A stretch of DNA of 5,988 nucleotides from Acidobacteriota bacterium (GTDB taxonomy: Bacteria > Planctomycetota > Phycisphaerae > WQYP01 > JAJZKJ01): NCBI GenBank assembly GCA_021804195.1, contig JAJZKJ010000152.1, forward strand, positions 1 through 5,988, read 5' to 3'. Positions 1 to 5,988 of the stretch are shown here, piece by piece. The first letter of the stretch is position 1, and each line of letters starts with the position of its first letter. Below the pieces are notes generated by a model. That model was not told the DNA's origin, searched no databases, and saw nothing but the letters and a program-made list of their open reading frames with translations. Made by a program: the position numbers and the translations under genes.

Positions 1-1
1 T

Positions 2-415
2 CCGGAGACCCAGCCGCTGCTGTTGCGGCTCCAAAGCGACATTGTGCAAGCCATGCTCGCCTGCATCCAGCGAAAGCTCGATCGGGTAACGCTGCGCTGG
101 GATCCTCGTCCGGCTCTCTGCGTGGTGCTGGCCAGTGAGGGCTACGGCTACAAGCCGGACGACCAGATTACTAAAGGCGTCCCGATTACCGGAATCGACC
201 AGGCCGCGGCGCTGGATCACGTGCGGATATTCCACGCGGGAACCGCTATGAAGGATGGCCGGCTGGTGACCGCCGGCGGTCGCGTACTCAACGTTTGCGC
301 CCTGGGCGATGATATGGCCCAGGCCCGGACCCGTGCGTATGCGGCGGTGGAGAAAATTCATTTCGCGGGCATGCAATACCGCCGCGACATCGGTACTCGC
401 GCCGGCATTGGCTAA
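2..415 (+). CDS. purD: Phosphoribosylamine-glycine ligase (GARS), C-terminal part, 5' end off window
   Basis: PurD joins glycine to phosphoribosylamine using ATP, the second step of de novo purine synthesis in the cytoplasm. The reading frame is already open at base 2 and gives 137 residues up to TAA at 413-415. It starts with PETQPLL, which matches the metal-binding end of the PurD ATP-grasp domain (usually GDPETQ). It continues through the GARS C-domain signatures: VVLASEGY near residue 42, ITGID near 63, FHAGT near 75, TAGGRVLNV near 86 and a closing GMQYRRDIG. About 290 N-terminal residues, holding most of the ATP-grasp core, lie outside the window. A TTG at 23 is internal and is not the start. 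The next gene, panD, begins 189 bases downstream and belongs to a different pathway. Identity is secure from the colinear motifs; whether the full gene is intact cannot be judged here. Confidence 0.95.
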   Translation, partial: PETQPLLLRLQSDIVQAMLACIQRKLDRVTLRWDPRPALCVVLASEGYGYKPDDQITKGVPITGIDQAAALDHVRIFHAGTAMKDGRLVTAGGRVLNVCALGDDMAQARTRAYAAVEKIHFAGMQYRRDIGTRAGIG

Positions 416-604
416 GAACCTATCTTAATGGCTACTGGGTCGCTCCCGCGCGTATCCTGCATACGATCCAATCCTTTTTCCAAACAATAGACGCACCAAG
501 GTCCTGCGCGTTAAACTTCAAGGATTGTCCGATTGCCTGCCCGCCGGCAGAGCTGTTCGGGACCAGAGTATACCCCGACGGATGTCGGGATTGGGAAATA
601 TCCA
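416..604. other. purD-panD spacer
   Basis: No gene is seen in these 189 bases. A weak hairpin CGTAT/ATACG (451-455 with 461-465) is followed ten bases later by TTTTT (475-479); this could be a poor purD terminator, but the stem is short and the T-run is detached. A second perfect hairpin, CTGCC/GGCAG, spans 537-550. A third, at 573-590, is listed separately as a palindrome copy. I could not find a convincing -35/-10 pair for panD. Confidence 0.4.
573..590. repeat. 18-base palindrome, diverged copy, in panD leader
   Basis: The sequence CCCCGACGGATGTCGGGA forms a perfect 6-bp stem (574-579 with 584-589) around a GGAT loop. Compared with the family consensus TCCCGATRGCYATCGGGA it has changed both sides of one base pair (T-A to C-G), so the stem is kept. 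It ends 14 bases before the panD ATG and just upstream of the GGGA ribosome-binding candidate at 593-596. It could therefore affect translation, though this is inference. Confidence 0.45.
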
Positions 605-1009
605 ATGTTGCTGACTCTGCTGCGAGCTAAAATTCACGGGGCCATCATCACACAAGCCAATCGGGACTATGTTGGCAGCATCACCATAGACCGGAATCTG
701 CTGGCCAAAAGCTCTCTGTTGCCCAACGAAAAGGTCCTGGTGGTTGATATTCACAACGGCGCGCGGTTTGAAACTTATATCATCGCTGGAGAGGCGGGGT
801 CCGGCGTGATCGGTATAAACGGCGCCGCCGCCCACCTGGTAAAACCCGGCCAGAAGATTATCATCATGGCCTTCGCCCAGATGTCCCCCGAACAAGCCGC
901 GGACCATGAAGCCCGTGTACTTCTAGTGGATGCGACCAATAAACCGGTACGTACGCTGGTTCTGTCCGGTGCTCGCCCGCCACCGAGGCCGAAGAACCGA
1001 TCCCGATAG
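605..1009 (+). CDS. panD: Aspartate 1-decarboxylase proenzyme
   Basis: PanD converts L-aspartate to beta-alanine, the precursor joined to pantoate in pantothenate and CoA synthesis. The 134-residue product is translated as an inactive pro-protein that cuts itself to create a pyruvoyl cofactor. The cleavage site is clear: YVGSITID gives Gly24-Ser25, so Ser25 becomes the pyruvoyl group. Lys9, Arg54, Thr57, Tyr58 and Asn72 fall at the E. coli active-site numbers, and GSGVIGINGAAAHLV is the family hallmark. I start at ATG 605 because the protein then begins like known PanD (MLLTLLRAKIH) and GGGA lies at 593-596; the frame is open further upstream but shows no homology there. The C-terminus is slightly longer than the roughly 126 residues of E. 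coli and ends in a Pro/Arg-rich tail (RPPPRPKNRSR). Its TAG stop lies inside an 18-base palindrome. Confidence 0.96.
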   Translation: MLLTLLRAKIHGAIITQANRDYVGSITIDRNLLAKSSLLPNEKVLVVDIHNGARFETYIIAGEAGSGVIGINGAAAHLVKPGQKIIIMAFAQMSPEQAADHEARVLLVDATNKPVRTLVLSGARPPPRPKNRSR

Positions 1010-1018
1010 CCATCGGGA
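1001..1018. repeat. 18-base palindrome, best copy, over the panD stop codon
   Basis: TCCCGATAGCCATCGGGA is a 7-bp inverted repeat (1001-1007 with 1012-1018) around a 4-base loop and is the closest copy to the consensus. The TAG that ends panD (1007-1009) is made by this element. The sequence could form a hairpin at the mRNA 3' end, but no T-run follows, so it is not a standard terminator. Confidence 0.65.
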
Positions 1019-1030
1019 CTTGGCCGGCTG

Positions 1031-1054
1031 GTGTCCCGATATCTATCGGAACAC
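1031..1054. repeat. 18-base palindrome copy with extended stem
   Basis: The core 1034-1051 (TCCCGATATCTATCGGAA) differs from TCCCGATAGCTATCGGGA at two positions. Flanking GTGT and ACAC extend the stem, so 1031-1040 pairs with 1045-1054 with a single C/A mismatch. An outer GGCCGG (1022-1027) can also pair with CCGGCC (1061-1066), giving a long, interrupted hairpin between panD and the protease gene. No T-run follows. Confidence 0.6.
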
Positions 1055-1245
1055 GGTGGACCGGCCGGCTCAAAGCTTATGGAGCTGTTATGTTTGAATA
1101 TCTGTCCCGGCGCGTCGGGTTGCGGCGGCGGCCGCGGGGGGGCGATCTCCCGATAGCCGCCTGCCTGCGTGAAACCGGCAACCGAAATGTTGCCGCTAAG
1201 ACAGCGCCCCGGGACCCGGCGAAAGCGGAGGGACCGCGATCGCTA

Positions 1246-1251
1246 TATAAT
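1246..1251 (+). promoter_or_regulatory. Candidate -10 box for the protease gene
   Basis: A perfect TATAAT lies in a local AT-rich patch within GC-rich sequence, 64 bases before the ATG at 1315. The region about 17 bases upstream (around 1223-1228) is AAGCGG, a poor -35, so this is only a candidate. If used, transcription would begin near 1258, making the ATG at 1090 irrelevant for that transcript. Confidence 0.3.
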
Positions 1252-1314
1252 GATCGAGATGGCTATAAATATAGAAACAATTGGATGTTCGTGCGCGCCG
1301 GTATTCCTGCCCGG

Positions 1315-2718
<1,404 letters not shown>

Positions 2719-2719
2719 T

Positions 2720-2761
2720 TCCCGATGGCTATCCCTATCTCGATCCCGCTTACTATCGGGA
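2720..2761. repeat. Palindrome cluster after the protease stop codon
   Basis: Two elements follow the TGA at 2716-2718 almost directly. The first, 2720-2735, is TCCCGATGGCTATCCC, a left half of the 18-base family. The second, 2744-2761, is TCCCGCTTACTATCGGGA, which keeps both outer arms of the consensus. TCCCGAT at 2720-2726 can also pair with ATCGGGA at 2755-2761, so several alternative hairpins are possible. Confidence 0.5.
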
Positions 2762-2782
2762 CGGGTTGGGGCGGGACTTTTT
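2744..2782 (+). terminator. Possible rho-independent terminator after the protease gene
   Basis: TCCCGC (2744-2749) is perfectly complementary to GCGGGA (2771-2776), and CTTTTT follows at 2777-2782. The loop of 21 bases is long for a terminator, and competing pairings with the palindromes in the same stretch exist. It would partly separate the protease transcript from the pseudoprotease transcript. Confidence 0.4.
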
Positions 2783-2825
2783 ATAACGATGGCGGGATGG
2801 CTTGGCCGCCGCCCAAAAAAATTAC

Positions 2826-2829
2826 GGAG
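2826..2829 (+). promoter_or_regulatory. Shine-Dalgarno site fixing the pseudoprotease start
   Basis: GGAG lies seven bases before ATG 2837, in an A-rich leader. This is the best-placed ribosome site in the window. It selects ATG 2837 over an upstream in-frame start at 2705, which would overlap the previous gene and put a signal peptide internally. Confidence 0.6.
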
Positions 2830-2836
2830 CACATTT

Positions 2837-4300
2837 ATGAAAGTTTTTTTCAAGGAACCCCGATGGCCGACGGGACGCCGCAGCGGAGTGCTTGGCTCTC
2901 TGGTCGCGTTACTCGTGCCGTTTGCAGTTCTGGTTTGCCCGCCCGCCGCCGCTGCCGCGCGGCCACGACTGGCCTCTTTTATTCCGGCCATCGCCCGCAG
3001 CCTGGTGATTGTGCAGTACACGGCCGAAAATGAATTTCACAAAACCACCAAAATCGATGGCCAGGGGATTGTACTGAACTCCCGCGGCGTGGTGCTCATT
3101 TCCGCCAATCTTATTCCGGGCGATATCCCTTTAAGTTACGTCAAACACCTGGTCATTCGCCTTCCCTGCGGTGCCTTGAAAAAGATTCCCGCCACCTATC
3201 TCGGCCGCACCGTCAATGGCTTATTCTGCTTTATCCGGGCTGATTCCGCCAAAGGGGGACTCAAGCTGCCGCCGCTGAAAATATCACCCCACGCCAGTGT
3301 GCGCCTGGGGCAAAGCGTTTTTGCCATCGGCCTTTTGCCGAAGGACGAAGGCTACCGGCCTTATGTCGGCATCAATCACGTCAAGGCCATTGTCCCATTG
3401 GTTCATCCTCTGGCGCTGACCGATATGTTCGGACTTACCCGCGCCACCAGTCCCGTCTATGACTCTCGCACCGGCGCCTTTCTGGGGCTGACGGTACCCG
3501 ACCCCGGTCAATCCATCAGTATGGCGCTGCTTGGTCATAATGTGCCCGTGCTGGTGAAAGATCCCAACCAGGAAGGTGTTTTTCTGACTTGGCGCACAGT
3601 TGCGCAGGTGCTTGCCAATGTTCCCGAAAAGCCGTTTCACGCCGCCCGCCCGTGGTTGGGCACCGCCGACGACACCGGCTTGAATCCGGCACTGCGCAAA
3701 CTTTACAAAATCAAGCAACGCGCCGGAATCGTCATCGGTTCGGTTATCCCGGCCATGCCCGCCGCCAGAGCCGGTCTCAAAAGCCAGGACATCATCCTTA
3801 CCATCAATGGCAAACCGTTCAGTCGTTCTGCCGTGCCTTCGCTCATGCTCGCTCACTTTGAACGGGCCTTGCAGAAGATGCGACCGGGCCGGACTGTCAA
3901 TTTCGGTATCCTTCGCCACGGCAAGAAATACATGACCATTCCGGTAAAGATAGGAACGCTGCCCCCGCCGCCATCCCGCATGGCCCGCTATTACGATCAC
4001 AAGCTGGGGCTGGTTGTGCGGAAAATCGCCTTCGCCGACACCTATGCCCGCAAACTCTCCGCTTCCCTCCGGGGCGTTATTGTGTCGTTGGTCAAAGGTG
4101 GGGCGCCGGCCTCTCTTGGCCGTACTCCGCTTAAACCTGGTTACGTGATCACCCGTGTGAACAATCGGAAAGTAACCGGCGGCAGACAATTCATGACGCT
4201 GCTCAAACGTGCGGAACGCCATTTGCACGGCAGGCGAATTGTGTTTGTGGTCATCAAGGCCGACGGCAATACCGCCGTTTGCCGCATCGGTCTGCATTGA
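2837..4300 (+). CDS. Secreted HtrA-like pseudoprotease with two PDZ domains
   Basis: This 487-residue protein has the layout of its upstream neighbour but no usable active site. A Sec signal peptide (basic start, hydrophobic core at about 17-33, then PPAAAAA) predicts export. The trypsin-like fold at about 50-260 aligns well: GQGIVLNSRGVVLISANLI corresponds to GSGVIIDRQGHVLTNFHVA, and LGQSVFAIG to LGQSVLAIG. At the triad positions the His is Asn91, the Asp is Gly128, and the GNSGGP loop reads RATSPVYD, so the Ser is Ala203 (or Thr204). PDZ1 is at about 272-372 (GIVIGSVIPAMPAARAGL, DIILTINGKPF) and PDZ2 at about 388-482 (RGVIVSLVKGGAPASLG, PGYVITRVNNRKV). Both peptide-binding modules look intact, which suggests a binding or regulatory role. 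From memory similar degenerate proteins occur in Planctomycetes, but I could not check. The PfpI-like gene follows 2 bases after its stop. Confidence 0.88.
   Translation: MKVFFKEPRWPTGRRSGVLGSLVALLVPFAVLVCPPAAAAARPRLASFIPAIARSLVIVQYTAENEFHKTTKIDGQGIVLNSRGVVLISANLIPGDIPLSYVKHLVIRLPCGALKKIPATYLGRTVNGLFCFIRADSAKGGLKLPPLKISPHASVRLGQSVFAIGLLPKDEGYRPYVGINHVKAIVPLVHPLALTDMFGLTRATSPVYDSRTGAFLGLTVPDPGQSISMALLGHNVPVLVKDPNQEGVFLTWRTVAQVLANVPEKPFHAARPWLGTADDTGLNPALRKLYKIKQRAGIVIGSVIPAMPAARAGLKSQDIILTINGKPFSRSAVPSLMLAHFERALQKMRPGRTVNFGILRHGKKYMTIPVKIGTLPPPPSRMARYYDHKLGLVVRKIAFADTYARKLSASLRGVIVSLVKGGAPASLGRTPLKPGYVITRVNNRKVTGGRQFMTLLKRAERHLHGRRIVFVVIKADGNTAVCRIGLH
2858..2875. repeat. Weak palindrome copy within the pseudoprotease signal region
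   Basis: CCCCGATGGCCGACGGGA has the length and outer arms of the 18-base family, but only CCCG/CGGG (2859-2862, 2871-2874) pair; the inner positions are mismatched. It encodes residues just before the hydrophobic core of the signal peptide. It may be a decayed copy or chance in GC-rich sequence. Confidence 0.25.
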
Positions 4301-4302
4301 CC

Positions 4303-4983
4303 ATGAACATTGGCGCTCTGATTTTTCCGGATATGGATCAGCTTGACTTCACCGGGCCGTTTGAAGTTCTGGCGCGCTTGCCGGAGACGCGATTTTATCT
4401 CCTTTGGAAAAACAAAAAGCCCATCCGCGATATCCATGGACTGATGCTAACACCCACCACCACACTGGTCCGCTGCCCGCCACTGGATATTTTGATCATT
4501 CCCGGGGGGGCCGGCCAGGAAGCTCTGATGGAAGACGAAGCGGTAATTTTCTTTATACGTCAACGCGCGCCGCGCGCCAGGATCGTGCTGTCCGTATGCA
4601 CCGGGGCGCTTCTCTGTGGAGCTGCGGGGCTATTGATCGGTAGACCGGCGACCACGCATTGGGCGGCATTGGATCTGCTTGCGCTCTTTGGCGCCATCCC
4701 TTCGCCCAAGCGCTTCGTATCCAGTGGTAATCTGATTACATGTGCGGGGGTTACATCAGGAATTGACGGCGCTTTGGCGGCGGTAGCGCAAATCAGCGGC
4801 AAGGATCGGGCCAGGAGGATTCAACTGGCCATGGAGTACGCACCGGAGCCGCCGTTTCATTGTGGAAGTATTTCCGATGCCCCTGCGCATGTGATCGCCT
4901 CGGCCCGCCGCCAGTTTGCCCCGATGATCGCCAAACGTTTGAAAACGGCCCGTCGAATCGCAAAAAAACTTGGCGTCAAATAG
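4303..4983 (+). CDS. DJ-1/PfpI-superfamily protein, isonitrile-hydratase-like
   Basis: The 226-residue product matches the isonitrile (cyclohexyl-isocyanide) hydratase branch of the DJ-1/PfpI class I glutaminase-like fold; that enzyme adds water to isonitriles to give N-substituted formamides. Visible motifs are LDFTGPFEVL with Asp15, LIIPGG (about 64-69), the nucleophile elbow SVCTGALLCGAAGLL with Cys99 and Thr100, ATTHWAALDLLALFGA (about 116-131), and GVTSGIDGAL (about 149-158). Asp, Cys and Thr match the catalytic set reported for Pseudomonas InhA, offset by two. A basic tail, RLKTARRIAKKLG, ends the protein. There is no signal peptide, so it is cytoplasmic, and no AraC-type DNA-binding domain follows the PfpI fold. 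ATG 4303 is preferred over TTG 4279 because it lies 2 bases after the previous stop and gives the usual family N-terminus; no clear ribosome site is present, which suggests translational coupling. The substrate is uncertain because many relatives act on other compounds or as stress proteins. Confidence 0.88.
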   Translation: MNIGALIFPDMDQLDFTGPFEVLARLPETRFYLLWKNKKPIRDIHGLMLTPTTTLVRCPPLDILIIPGGAGQEALMEDEAVIFFIRQRAPRARIVLSVCTGALLCGAAGLLIGRPATTHWAALDLLALFGAIPSPKRFVSSGNLITCAGVTSGIDGALAAVAQISGKDRARRIQLAMEYAPEPPFHCGSISDAPAHVIASARRQFAPMIAKRLKTARRIAKKLGVK

Positions 4984-5041
4984 CCTTGTCGCTCTTCCTG
5001 ACTTCTGGCCGCTTGGGGGGCGAACCATTCGGACGGGCGGC

Positions 5042-5053
5042 GTTCCGCGGAAC
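5042..5053. promoter_or_regulatory. Perfect 12-base palindrome upstream of hemB
   Basis: GTTCCGCGGAAC is fully self-complementary with no loop, so it is a better fit to a binding site for a dimeric protein than to an RNA hairpin. It is 139 bases before the hemB ATG and 58 bases after the PfpI-type stop. No regulator is identified, and chance is possible. Confidence 0.25.
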
Positions 5054-5094
5054 TACAAACTATAGTCGAGTGGCTCCCATCCGGTTCTGCGATG

Positions 5095-5133
5095 GCGTGG
5101 GGGTGAAATTCTCCCCACGCTACTCACCCTTTT
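5095..5133 (+). promoter_or_regulatory. Two mutually exclusive hairpins in the hemB leader (terminator or attenuator candidate)
   Basis: GCGTGGGG (5095-5102) pairs perfectly with CCCCACGC (5113-5120), extendable by one G-U pair, leaving the loop TGAAATTC. A second hairpin, GGGTGA (5101-5106) with TCACCC (5124-5129), is directly followed by TTTT (5130-5133). The two share bases 5101-5102, so full formation of one disrupts the other. The first is stronger; the second looks terminator-like but has a 17-base loop. It could end the PfpI-type transcript or attenuate hemB. Confidence 0.35.
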
Positions 5134-5192
5134 GATAACCCGTTTCCGCTTTTGAAAATTCCGTCGTTTGCCGGCGGGTGGATCAAGGTCTT

Positions 5193-5988
5193 ATGATTCA
5201 GGCCATGGACAAACCCCCGTATCATTCCATTCGCATGCGGCGGCTGCGGCGCGGCGATCTGCTGCGCGACCTGGTCGCCCAAACGACGCTTTCGCCGGCA
5301 AACTTGGTGATGCCGCTGTTTGTTCGCCGGGGAGAAAACATCCGGCGACCCATCGTGAGCATGCCGGGACAATATCAACTTTCTCCCGATCAGGCTCTGG
5401 AAGACCTGGCGGAAATGGCCGGCGGCGGTTTAAGGGCGTACCTACTCTTCGCCGTTGTGGACGACCGGGACAAGGACGAAGCCGGCAGTCACGCCCACGA
5501 CCCGGACAACGCCGTGTGCACAACCCTTCGGCTGGCCCGCGCTGCGGGCATCAATATGCTGGCGATCACGGACCTGTGTTTTTGCGAGTATACCAGCCAC
5601 GGGCACTGCGGCGTGTTGGCGGATCCATCGGGCCATCCCCAATCCATCCGCCGCAAAGCAAGAAGCAAGGGCGTACAGACCGGAAAATCGCCCGCGGCGT
5701 CCGCCGCACCGTTTCCTTGCGTGGATAATGATTCGACCCTTGAACACCTCGGGCGGCAGGCGGTGCTGCACGCCCGGGCGGGAGCCGACATCATTGCGCC
5801 GTCGGGAATGATGGATCACGCCACCGCCGCGGTTCGCCGCGCGCTCGACGCCGCCGGCTATCACGACCGGGCCATCCTGAGTTATGCCGTCAAATACGCC
5901 AGCGGCTTTTACGGACCATTCCGTGAGGCGGCCGAATCGCCGCCGCAGTTCGGCGACCGGCGCGATTATCAGATGGATTTCCGCCGCG
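5193..5988 (+). CDS. hemB: Delta-aminolevulinic acid dehydratase (porphobilinogen synthase), 3' end off window
   Basis: HemB condenses two 5-aminolevulinate molecules to porphobilinogen, the first pyrrole of heme, cobalamin and other tetrapyrroles. The frame stays open for 265 residues to the window edge, against about 325-340 in the family. Motifs in order: RMRRLRR (14-20), PLFVRRGENI (41-50), SMPGQYQLS (56-64), the zinc-type active-site loop DLCFCEYTSHGHCG with Cys129, Cys131 and Cys139, VDNDSTL (177-183), AGADIIAPS (196-204), SYAVKYASGFYGPFR with active-site Lys234 (E. coli Lys195), and FGDRRDYQMD. The Schiff-base lysine (E. coli Lys247) lies beyond the edge. About 29 extra residues (about 148-176, rich in Lys, Arg, Ala and Ser) sit between the cysteine loop and VDND, where relatives are short. 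ATG 5193 is chosen for AAGG at 5185-5188; ATG 5205 and GTG 5178 are alternatives. Confidence 0.95.
   Translation, partial: MIQAMDKPPYHSIRMRRLRRGDLLRDLVAQTTLSPANLVMPLFVRRGENIRRPIVSMPGQYQLSPDQALEDLAEMAGGGLRAYLLFAVVDDRDKDEAGSHAHDPDNAVCTTLRLARAAGINMLAITDLCFCEYTSHGHCGVLADPSGHPQSIRRKARSKGVQTGKSPAASAAPFPCVDNDSTLEHLGRQAVLHARAGADIIAPSGMMDHATAAVRRALDAAGYHDRAILSYAVKYASGFYGPFREAAESPPQFGDRRDYQMDFRR

Larger units (their letters stand above)
1010..1314. other. Palindrome-rich panD-protease spacer (possible N-terminal extension)
   Basis: This stretch is open in the frame of the downstream protease from ATG 1090, which has GGAG at 1081-1084 five bases before it, so a translated extension of 75 residues is formally possible. 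I regard it as non-coding for four reasons. It shows no recognisable domain. It would place a lipoprotein signal about 90 residues into the protein. Bases 1231-1284 are AT-rich with rare-looking codons (CGA, CTA, AGA). It also contains palindrome copies (1034-1051 and a half copy TCCCGATAGCC at 1148-1158) and a perfect TATAAT at 1246-1251. Confidence 0.5.
4984..5192. other. hemB leader region
   Basis: No gene is seen in these 209 bases. They contain a perfect 12-base palindrome GTTCCGCGGAAC (5042-5053), an 8-base palindrome ACTATAGT (5059-5066), and a pair of overlapping hairpins at 5095-5133 listed separately. No confident -35/-10 pair was found. AAGG at 5185-5188 is the likely ribosome site for hemB. 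Confidence 0.4.

Noticed and set aside
451..479. Intrinsic terminator after purD
   Set aside because: The stem has only five pairs and the T-run is ten bases away, so it is noted only in the spacer description.
2725..3033. Short plus-strand frame starting MAIPISIPLTIG between the two HtrA-like genes
   Set aside because: Its start lies inside the palindrome cluster and it runs out of frame through the pseudoprotease signal-peptide region, with no motif of its own.
3284..4297. Long open frame on the minus strand (337 residues)
   Set aside because: It is antisense to the pseudoprotease, shows no family motif and no ribosome site, while the plus frame has clear PDZ signatures.
5095..5125. FMN riboswitch (RFN element), suggested by GGGGGTGAAATTCTCCCCAC
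   Set aside because: The stem-loop recalls the GGGTGAAATTCCC piece of RFN, but the following CCGGCGGT, the AGTCCGCGAGC segment and the second GGTGAAATTCC arm are missing, and the downstream gene is hemB rather than a riboflavin gene.
5634..5720. Frameshift or pseudogene in hemB
   Set aside because: The sequence before and after the unusual segment is in the same frame, with intact family motifs on both sides, so an in-frame insertion explains it better.
5168..5728. Plus-strand frame of 186 residues overlapping hemB
   Set aside because: It is a shifted reading of hemB; the hemB frame carries the complete set of active-site motifs up to the window edge.

Overview
The window reads as ordinary chromosome of a GC-rich, Gram-negative-type bacterium. 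Every convincing gene is on the + strand. In order they are: the 3' end of purD (purine synthesis), panD (beta-alanine for pantothenate/CoA), an HtrA/Deg-type serine protease carrying a lipoprotein signal, a secreted HtrA-like protein that has lost its catalytic residues, a DJ-1/PfpI-superfamily protein resembling isonitrile hydratase, and the 5' part of hemB (tetrapyrrole synthesis), which runs off the right edge. The lipobox and Sec signal peptides suggest a cell envelope with a periplasm. From memory, the degenerate protease-PDZ protein resembles PDZ proteins of Planctomycetes, so a planctomycete (possibly Phycisphaerae-like) source is my guess. No marker gene in the window proves it.

Layout. 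2-415: PurD C-terminal domain. 416-604: spacer ending in a small hairpin just before panD. 605-1009: panD, whose stop codon lies inside an 18-base palindrome. 1010-1314: a stretch rich in palindromes, with a TATAAT box; it can be read as an N-terminal extension of the protease, but I think it is non-coding. 1315-2718: the active protease. 2719-2836: spacer with more palindromes and a likely terminator. 2837-4300: the pseudoprotease. 4303-4983: the PfpI-type gene, only 2 bases downstream and probably co-translated. 4984-5192: hemB leader with two mutually exclusive hairpins. 5193-5988: hemB, 5' part.

How the genes relate. The outer genes (purD, panD, hemB) are unrelated housekeeping biosynthesis. 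The central block of three is the part worth attention: two proteins with the same protease-PDZ-PDZ plan sit in tandem, one with an intact His-Asp-Ser triad and one with all three positions replaced, followed by a small cysteine-nucleophile protein. This suggests an envelope protein-quality-control pair in which the dead member binds substrate or regulates the live one. That functional link is inference. A second theme is a family of 18-base palindromes with consensus TCCCGATRGCYATCGGGA, concentrated at gene borders between 573 and 2875. No mobile element, CRISPR array, rRNA or tRNA was seen.
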